Assembly (NCBI GenBank): GCA_002337145.1
Contig: DDFK01000001.1
Location: forward strand, 1,695,104 to 1,759,103
Length of the DNA stretch: 64,000 nucleotides
DNA from: Chitinophagaceae bacterium UBA1930
GTDB taxonomy: Bacteria; Bacteroidota; Bacteroidia; Chitinophagales; Chitinophagaceae
Reading direction: 5' to 3'
Notes under the pieces: generated by a model
The model's database searches: none
The model's input: the letters and a program-made list of their open reading frames with translations, nothing else
Told to the model about the DNA's origin: nothing
Program-made: the position numbers and the translations under genes
Part shown: one piece after another, positions 41,284 through 50,100 of the stretch
Numbering within the stretch: position 1 is the stretch's first letter
Layout: each line of letters opens with the position of its first letter

Positions 41284-43251
41284 ATGGCTACCAGTGTAAG
41301 AATTGGGCAAAAAGTACATCGGCTTATTGCACTTGCAGAAGAGCTTACAGGTAACATTGAGCCACTAACAGGTTACTGCTACCAATTGCTGGATACGGAA
41401 CCCTCTTCCTCCGTTTTTGTAAACGGGGCATCATGCCTCAATAATGATAGTGTGCCACTTCAATTATGTGTAACGGCTTCGCCCAAAGAGGCTTCGTTGC
41501 GTATCATTGGCGACCCCGGAGCATTCCATCAAGATACCGAACAAAGGTTCCATTCTTCTATGGATACCCTTTACCGTTTAATAGAACAGACCGGATCGGG
41601 CAGCCTGAAAACGGCTGCAGAAAAAACAATACATGCGTTGATTCCGCAAGAGGCCGAAGAACGTATGGGCTACAAACAGGGCTTTGTATGGATTGGAACA
41701 AAACCCAATCAACCGGGCATTGCATTTTACCTGGAAATGGCACCCCTGGGCCACAACAAAAGTTGGCAGGCTGTTGAGCACTGGCTGCAAAGCATATTGC
41801 CTTTTGCAGATGAGGCATTGGCTACCATGAAGCACATTAGCCAATACTGTACGGTTGCCAGTGCCGGACTTGAAGGCAGCAGCCCAGAAAATACCAGGGC
41901 CAAAATATATTTCCGTTTTAACAAGCACACCAGCCTGGACAATCTTGACATGGCTATTTTTTCATCAGACGAGATGAAGGAATTCATTGCCCTTGCAAAG
42001 GGCGATTTTGAAGTGGACCTTCAGGGAACCGTGATGAGCATTGGCTTTCACCTTTCGAGCGGAAAGCTCGCCGATGCAAAAATCGATTTGTGTGGTCACT
42101 GCATAAGGCATAGCCAACAAACATGGCGTGCCGTTATTGACCAGATTACCAACCGCTTTTCGCTTGCAGCAATTGATACGGCTGCCATACTGGATAGTGG
42201 CGAATATGAAGTGGCCTTTATTGGCTTTGGACTTACCGAAGACAACAAACCAAGACTGAACCTATATATTAAATACAATATACAAAAAGGACATCCCGAA
42301 TCCGATGAAATAACAAGTGCCTTAAGGGATGCAATAGGCTACCTGGCATCTGTACAGCATACAAACGGCAGTTGGAGCGACTACCATTTGCCAGTGGGCG
42401 AATCCGACCAATGGGTTACGGCTTATGCCGCCCACTCGCTGGCCCTGTATGGAAAGAAAACAAACAACAAACCCGCTATTGATGCTGCAATGCAGGCCGC
42501 CAACTGGCTTGCAGAACAAAGAAGCTATCATGCCGGCTGGGGCTATAATGGAATGACAGGCCCCGACGCAGATTCAACCGCCATGGCCATAGCATTGTTT
42601 GACGAACTTGGGATACGTGTTGCAGATGCCGACCGCTCCTTTCTGCGTGAGCATTGGCAGCAAGGCAACTGCATTGCCACCTACAGTGGCGGGCCAGGTG
42701 CATGGGGCGAAGGCCATTGGGATGTTACGCCTTGGAGCTATCATGGTATGCGGCAAGAAGACCGGGAAGTATTTTACGACCAGTTTGTGTCTGCACTGGA
42801 AAACCATCGCATGGATAATGGTTACTGGCGTACCTATTGGTGGAAGAACCCTTATTACAGCACATTTGTAACATTGGAGATACTGGACATACTTGGCATA
42901 CCCGAACCAGAACATACAACTACACAGTTAGCTGGTTCCATACAGATTGACAACCCTTTTGACCTTGGTTGCTGTGTAGGTATCGAGTGCATACGCAATC
43001 CTTCGGACAATAGGATTGGCAGTTATATACGCTCGTTGCTTAACTGGCAATTCTACAATGGCCAATGGAGCGGTGCTCCCAACTTAAGGGTAACGGACAA
43101 TACCTGTTATACCCCGTGGGATAAGCCTTCCGGCAGTTACTACGAAGACAAAAAATCCATCATTACCACTGCTACCATCATACGTGTGCTTTCAAAAGTG
43201 ATCCCATCAAAAGGTGCACAACAAGGCGAGATGAACTACCACTGGATATAA
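41284..43251 (+). CDS. Two-domain protein: possible ABBA-type prenyltransferase region fused to terpene-cyclase-like alpha-barrel
   Basis: A 655-residue protein. Residues about 345-640 have the prenyltransferase/squalene-oxidase repeat pattern: QW-like turns at QHTNGSWSD (358), HAGWGYN (416), DNGYWRTYWW (511) and YNGQWSG (591). GPDADSTAMAI at 426-436 aligns with the DxDDTA acid motif of class II terpene cyclases; the Asp corresponding to the catalytic one (Asp 430) is kept, and the next residue is Ser. Residues 1-340 are not a cyclase domain. Segments CTVASAGLEGSSPENTRAKI, LDMAIFSSDE and RLNLYIKYN remind me of ABBA-fold aromatic or peptide prenyltransferases (cyanobactin PagF/LynF type), by pattern memory only. 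No signal peptide. It lies 25 bases before the dioxygenase gene, clearly in one operon. Substrate unknown. Confidence 0.6.
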   Translation: MATSVRIGQKVHRLIALAEELTGNIEPLTGYCYQLLDTEPSSSVFVNGASCLNNDSVPLQLCVTASPKEASLRIIGDPGAFHQDTEQRFHSSMDTLYRLIEQTGSGSLKTAAEKTIHALIPQEAEERMGYKQGFVWIGTKPNQPGIAFYLEMAPLGHNKSWQAVEHWLQSILPFADEALATMKHISQYCTVASAGLEGSSPENTRAKIYFRFNKHTSLDNLDMAIFSSDEMKEFIALAKGDFEVDLQGTVMSIGFHLSSGKLADAKIDLCGHCIRHSQQTWRAVIDQITNRFSLAAIDTAAILDSGEYEVAFIGFGLTEDNKPRLNLYIKYNIQKGHPESDEITSALRDAIGYLASVQHTNGSWSDYHLPVGESDQWVTAYAAHSLALYGKKTNNKPAIDAAMQAANWLAEQRSYHAGWGYNGMTGPDADSTAMAIALFDELGIRVADADRSFLREHWQQGNCIATYSGGPGAWGEGHWDVTPWSYHGMRQEDREVFYDQFVSALENHRMDNGYWRTYWWKNPYYSTFVTLEILDILGIPEPEHTTTQLAGSIQIDNPFDLGCCVGIECIRNPSDNRIGSYIRSLLNWQFYNGQWSGAPNLRVTDNTCYTPWDKPSGSYYEDKKSIITTATIIRVLSKVIPSKGAQQGEMNYHWI

Positions 43252-43276
43252 CATAACCATTCAAAAAAAAGAAAAC

Positions 43277-44101
43277 ATGCCCAGAGCCATATTTACAGAC
43301 CCCTCATACAACCAATCATTCCTGCAGAACGGGTACCTGGTACTCGACCTGCTTTCCAAAGAAGATATTGCCGCCATGAAGGCCGTTTTTGCATCGGTAG
43401 AAGCACAGCATCAATATGACTATGTAGCTTCTGTGGTGCTGCACGATTTGGCCATGCGTGAATCCATACATTATGGCCTGGAACCCATATTCAAAAAAAG
43501 CATACTGCCGGTACTGGATGCCTACAAATTTGTACTGGGCAGTTTTGTTTCAAAAAAAGCCGCATCAGAAAACGGCAAATTTCCCTTGCATCAGGACCCC
43601 ACATTTGTGGAAGAAGAAGAATACGCAGCATTGAGCATCTGGTGCCCACTGGTTGATGTGGACAGGCACAACGGCTGCTTGGGCATACTGCCCGGAAGCC
43701 ATCTTTTAAACAATACATTCCGCACGGCCAGCATGCTTCCTTATCCCGAACTGGTAGACGTTATAGAATCGGGCTACATGGAATATATACCCATGCAGGC
43801 TGGTCAGGTAATGTTCATGAACACAAGAATGGTGCACGGTTCCCCACCCAACTTAAGCAACAACACACGCCCCGTTGCAGCTGGCGTAGCCATTCCGGCA
43901 GAACAGCCACTTATCTGTTGTTATGTGGATGAAACCGAGAGCACAGGCATGACACAAGTGTTTAACGTAGCCAACGATTTCTATTTGAGGCATATCATGC
44001 GGTCGCGGCCAACAGAAGGACAGGCATACAAAACGGTAAAAAGACAGATAGAGCCCCTTACAAAAGAAAAAATTGAAGGGCTTGCCAACATGCACTACTA
44101 A
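43277..44101 (+). CDS. Phytanoyl-CoA dioxygenase family protein
   Basis: A 274-residue Fe(II)/2-oxoglutarate oxygenase. FPLHQDPTFVEEEEYAALSI gives the metal ligands His 105 and Asp 107, MVHGSPPN the distal His 187, and NTRPVAAGV Arg 198, which would bind 2-oxoglutarate. Members hydroxylate fatty acids, terpenoids, peptides or other secondary metabolites. All catalytic residues are present. It sits between the prenyltransferase/cyclase-like gene (25 bases upstream) and the giant RHS gene (53 bases downstream), which suggests that it modifies the product or the protein made by this operon. Confidence 0.9.
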   Translation: MPRAIFTDPSYNQSFLQNGYLVLDLLSKEDIAAMKAVFASVEAQHQYDYVASVVLHDLAMRESIHYGLEPIFKKSILPVLDAYKFVLGSFVSKKAASENGKFPLHQDPTFVEEEEYAALSIWCPLVDVDRHNGCLGILPGSHLLNNTFRTASMLPYPELVDVIESGYMEYIPMQAGQVMFMNTRMVHGSPPNLSNNTRPVAAGVAIPAEQPLICCYVDETESTGMTQVFNVANDFYLRHIMRSRPTEGQAYKTVKRQIEPLTKEKIEGLANMHY

Positions 44102-44154
44102 CTGGCCCCACAACAATCAATTAACCAAGCTTCCCAATACCAAAAGCCAACTTT

Positions 44155-47100
44155 ATGAGCAATAATTCAAAAAACAGTACCGCCGCTGCAGATGTGCCGG
44201 CCCTCCACTCGTTTGAGTTTGATAAAAACGCAATTGGCAATATCAAAAGCAGTGTAAACAAATTCCGTGGCTGCGTATCGTTGCCGCTGGACTTCATGAC
44301 CCTTCCCGGGCTTGAAGGGCTTGACGTAAAACTTTCTGCCCTTTACTCAAGCAATATTAAAAACAGCCTGAACACCTGGAACCTGGATGCAGCTACGGGC
44401 ATACTTGGGCTGGGCTGGCAAATGCCCTTGGAAATGATTGCTGCAAACAAGGCAGGCAGTGCATCGGCAAGCTCTGATAGTTATTACCTAGTTTCGGGCG
44501 GCAGTGCCAACCCCATGGTAAAAACCGGTGAAACCAGCGATGGCAAATGGATATTCCAACTGCGTAACTACGAGTTCTGGAGCATACAATACGACCCGCA
44601 AAAAAAACAGTGGACAATCGTTAAAGAAAATGGCTTTATCTACACTTATGGTGCAGGTACAGATACCAGCTCCAATGCCACGCAATGGGGCATTAGTTGG
44701 GGCAACTGGATGGGCTCTAGCAACCAGGGATCAACGCAGGTGCAGCTACCGGTTGCCTGGAACCTTGCTTCGGTTGTTACGCCTATGGGCAGTAGCGTGC
44801 AGTACCAATACGAAAATGTAAACCAGCAACTCATCTCCTCTACACTTGCCTACACACAGGCTTCGTACCTGAAAAAAGTAATTGACAGTTATGGCCGCAC
44901 CATTACTTTCAACTACGGCAACAAGTTCGGCATCCTCAATCCCGGAACGGGCCCGGATGGCAAACCCATTATTGAATACCAGCCACAGCATACACAGATA
45001 ACACCACCATCGCCCAATGCATACCAGGACCGTTACGAAACCTATTTCTTAGATTCCATTGACATACAAGATCCGGATGGAATAAACCTGTCCGGCATAA
45101 AATTCACCTACGATTTTTTAAACAATGCAGCCACATCGGATAGCAACTACTCGCTGATGTACAAACGTTGTCTAAAGTCCATATTTCAATATGCACCCAA
45201 TGGCGAAACCTTGCCTGCAATGAATTTTGATTATGAGCCTACCAATGGAACCAGCCCCAACCCAGGGGCATTGATTGCAGTAACTTATCCTGAAGGTGGC
45301 AGGGCAACGTTTCAATACAAGAAGCAAACCATCTCATCGCCTAGCTCATCCAGAAAAAGTGATGTGAGAAACCCGCTGCCAGGCAGCATACCAAGGGTTT
45401 GGTTTGGCTCTGACTATGTAGTATTTACATATTTGGCCAGTAACCAGATACAACTTAAAGTGCAGTCATGGAACGGGCAATGGGTAAACCAAGACATACC
45501 CATTAACAAAACAGCAGTAGCTGACAGTCTTTCCGTTGCCACTGCAGACAACTTCTTTGCGGTGTCGTTCCGCAACCAGTCAACCAACAGCGATGAACTA
45601 TATCTTTTCCGCAACGACAACAGGGGCCAGGACCTGCAATTTGGCAAATGGCAGCTCTACAACAACCAGCCTTTTATCTTAACGCTTACCAGCCAATCAA
45701 AAAGCAAATCGGTATTTGTTGCCGGCGACAGTTTTGTAATGGCCTACAATAAAGACTATACAACAACGCGGGTACAGGGCTTTTCCTACACATGGCAAGA
45801 TGGTAGATGGAACACATCGCCACCATTGGTGCCACCATCTTCCGACTGCCAGGTTGCGGCCATAACTGCCATGCAGAATTTCTACATCGTATCATGCTAC
45901 CTTCAAAGCTCACGCCAGTTAAAGAACTATGTCTACTACCGGCTTGCCGAAGGAACATGGAAAGCAGGCAGCAACTGGAGCCTAAGCAATATTGATGTTG
46001 TGGTAGACTCGCAATCGGGCACCCCTTATCTTTCCATAAGTCCCATGCCTACATCCATGGCACTTACATTTGTTACCAAATCAACAAACACGGTTATCAG
46101 CTATAGTTTAAGGTTGTATAACTGGGATGAGAATTTCTTTATAGCCAATGGCTCATCGCCTGCCGCTGTCGATTTATCGTCGCCTATTGTAAACAACCAA
46201 TCGCTGTATGAAATATTTCAGACATTGATTGTTGGTTCCACGGTAAACAATAACCTTGCCCTGCTACGCAATGCGGGGGGCAACCAGCAAATGGGATCTG
46301 TATGGAAACAGGCTTCCTTTCAAGCACCAGGTTCGTCTGCAATTAACCTGGCAACGGGCGATGACTGTGTATTCCTCTCACCTGCTTCGGGCTCATCCAA
46401 CAACCAGTTTGCTACCTTCAATCCCAACTATGGTACATGGACAACAGCCAATGGACAGCTTGGCACAAACCCAAGCATTGCGGGCAGGTACATGACTATT
46501 GGTAAAAATATTTATTACCAAGATACAAACGGGGCATGGCAAAACCTGCAGACACAGTTGAACAACTGTAACTACCTGCAAAGCATACAGAACAGGGCCC
46601 CAAAATACATTGCATACCAAGATACCAATAGCAACAATGCATCCTCTTACGTAGTTGCTTTAAAAAACGGAACTGCACAGCTTCCGCAACAATTGAATGG
46701 CGTAAAGGTTTATGTGGAAGGCAGCAAAGCAGGTACCCAACTGGCTGCCGGAAGGTTCCTGATAACCTACCCTTCTTCTGCCACATCGTTTGACGTTGCT
46801 ACTTCCATGAGCTTATGGAACCTGGATGAAGTAAACTTTGACCAGTATGTAATAGACACGCCAGTTGCCTATATCGTTATTCAGGACGACTATACACCCG
46901 AAAACAGTTATGTGCAATCTTTCTTCTACAGCAATTCTGCCGAGTCGCAAATTGTTTTCAATGGCTTAATGGGTGTGGCACAATACCCATTGGTAACGGT
47001 TGTGCCGGGCATAAAAGAAATGACGATAGACCCAACATCCACACCGGAAGGAAGCAGCCAGTTTTACTACTCCAACGGGCTTGCACAACAAAGTACCCTT

Positions 47101-50100
47101 TACCCATCGGGTGGTATTCAGAACTACCAGAACATATTGAACGGGATACTGTTGGGGCAAAAAGATTATGATAATGGTGGAAAACTGATATCGTCGCAAC
47201 TGGACTACTGGACGGTGTACACACAGGATGCAACTTTCAAGAACCTGTTTGGTGGTTATGCAAAATGCGAAAAAACCTTAGCCACAACCAATGGCATTGT
47301 ACAATGGTCAAAAGCCAGCTACGACAGAGGTACGGGCATGATGCTATGGCAGGAAAAATCGTACTACGATGCCGAGGAAAAAAACAAGAACAACAGGACC
47401 GAATACCTATATGCATTCCAGGTGCCCGAATATGCAGCGGCTTTTAACAAGCTACACATCTTCTCGGCCGTGGCCATGACAACGCAAAGTGTGGCCATGA
47501 CCGATGGAAGCTCCAGGAACTACATACAAAGCGAAGCCACTACCTACCGCAACTGGGCCAATACACAATCGGTTACCATCAACCTGATAGATGGTGCCAA
47601 TAGGATTGCGGCTTACGAAACCTATAACTGGACAACACCTGGTAGCAATGCCCCACAATTCCCATCATCGGGCAACGCACCGTGGCAGTTAAAAACACGC
47701 ATTGTTTCAAGAACTGACAAACACTACCTTATTGCCGAACAGGTAGATGTGACTGGCCTAGTGTCTTCTTTTATCTACGATAAAAACCAGTACTTCCTAA
47801 TTGCAAAATTCCCCAACGCAAGTATTGCAGGTGATGAAGCAAGCTACTATGGTTTTGAAAGCTACGAAACAGACCAGGGCTGGAAGCTGGCGGCAGGAGG
47901 CTCTATTATACCCAACAACAGTAACATGGCAATTGATGCACATACAGGTACCAATAGCCTGAGCATTGCTGCAGCATCTACTGGTATACAAAGAACATTC
48001 AGTCCCAAACGCAACCAACAGCAATACATGTTTTCTGCCTGGGTAAAAAAACCACAGGGCTTTAACAATGCCAATGGCAACGCATCCTGGAAAATAGCGG
48101 TAACGGGTAGCGGCACCATTATACTCAATTTTCCCGATGCCATCGGCCAATGGGTGTATATATCACAGCTAATAGCACTACCCAATACAGGCAATATACA
48201 GGTTGCTATTTCCTGCGAAAACCAGAACACTGCACTCAATGTACTGGCTGATAATTTACGGTTCACGCCGTTGGCCTGCCCATTAGAAGCAAGCAATTAC
48301 AATACACACCTGTTTCAGCCCAATGCCATTCTTGGGGCCAATGGCGAAACAAGCCGCAATGTATTCAACAGCTTCCAGCAAGCAGTGCTTACTACCAATG
48401 CTGCCGATAGGATAGCTACCATACAAAGCTCTTATTTGTCACGCAGCGGCAACCAAGGCAGCTTCTCAATCATAGATCCTAACAGTACGCTTACGGTTAA
48501 AGGGGCCAATGGTGGAAGCCTTACGGCATTTACACACGGCAACGAGTGGCAATCAACCTGGCAGCCACAGGCCTCTGTATGGAATGTGCAAGGCACCTTA
48601 CTTACACAAACTGCCAGCAATCAGGCAGGTTGGTTGGCGTACGCAGATACCACATTATCCAACAACTACAGCCTAGATGTACAGCTTAGCATACTGGAAA
48701 CAATTACCCGGCCCCTAGGCATACAGCTTGGCACTGCACTTACCATTCAATGGAACCCGCAAACAGCAAGCTGGCAATTGCTAGACGCAAGCAATAACAA
48801 TGTGCTGCCAGCAGTAGATGTAAGGGCATTTCAACTGCCCTTGGCTACTTATCAAAGCCAGTTGACTGCGGGAACAATATCCAACGAGCTATGCCAGGCT
48901 TTTGCAGCAGCAGGCTACCTGCTCTCGCCACAAGCCAAACTAACTGCAGGTCCTGTAGCCAACAGCTGGTCCATTACAAATGCAGGCAACAACTGCATCT
49001 ATGCACTAAAGGCAGATGGAGCAAACCTTGCCATTTATACCATGAACACCAGGTGGACGTTGCTGGTAGGTACCAATAGCTTTTCTTTTTGGGCCAATGG
49101 CAAACAGGTTTTCAGTTATACTGCACCTGCACAAATTGCAGCCCTGCCCAAACTTTTCTTTGGCAACAAAGTGGCCATCGCACAAATTGCCACAGCCATC
49201 AACCCAATTGCAGACATTGCTTTTGATGATTCGAGGGGGCTTACTATACAGGCACAGCAATATGCAGTTACGCAGATGATTACATCGCAATCCATTGGCG
49301 ACAATATGGGCAGGATGGCCGTTAAAACCAAACCCGCCTACATCACTGCCACACAAAACAGGCTGTTTGCTTACTGTGCCGGTTTTGCCAGTATGAACTG
49401 GACAACAGGCTCCATGACCGGGCTGGTTAGTGATGCATACCCTGCGGACAATGGATACCCTTTTGCACGGCAAACATTTGAAACTTCGCCACAGTCGAGG
49501 GTATTGCAGGAGAGCATTCCGGGCGACCTCTTCAGGGTCAATGGCGGAAAATGTACCAGCTATGCTTATACATCCGTAACAGGAAAATCGGGCGACCCGG
49601 TGTTTTCAAAGAAAACCACTACAAATGCCAATGGCAATGTGTTCTATGAAGTAAGCACATTACTTGAACAAGTTATTCAGCATGTGTCCGTTTCCGGAAC
49701 AGAAATAAGGAATGAAACTTATTTTGATGATGCAGGCAACCCGGTTACCATTAAGAACCCCAACTATTTTAATATACCTGCAAACTCCAATGCGAATGAT
49801 TGGGTAACGGGGCAAACCTTTGATTATGCCAATAGGGTAACCACACTTGTACAGGGGACCAAAACGCTGTCAAAATTCATATACGACAAGGCGGGCAATG
49901 TGCGTTTCTCGCAGGATGCACAAGGTGCCGTAGCAGGAACGTTCAACTATACCAAATACGACCTGCTGTCCAGGCCCATCGAATCCGGTTATTATACGGG
50001 TACCTGGAATGACCAGCAATTACAGGGCTATGCCGATAGCAACCCATTGTGGCCAACGGACACCCCAACATGGAGGCTGAAAAACCAATACGATCAGGGC

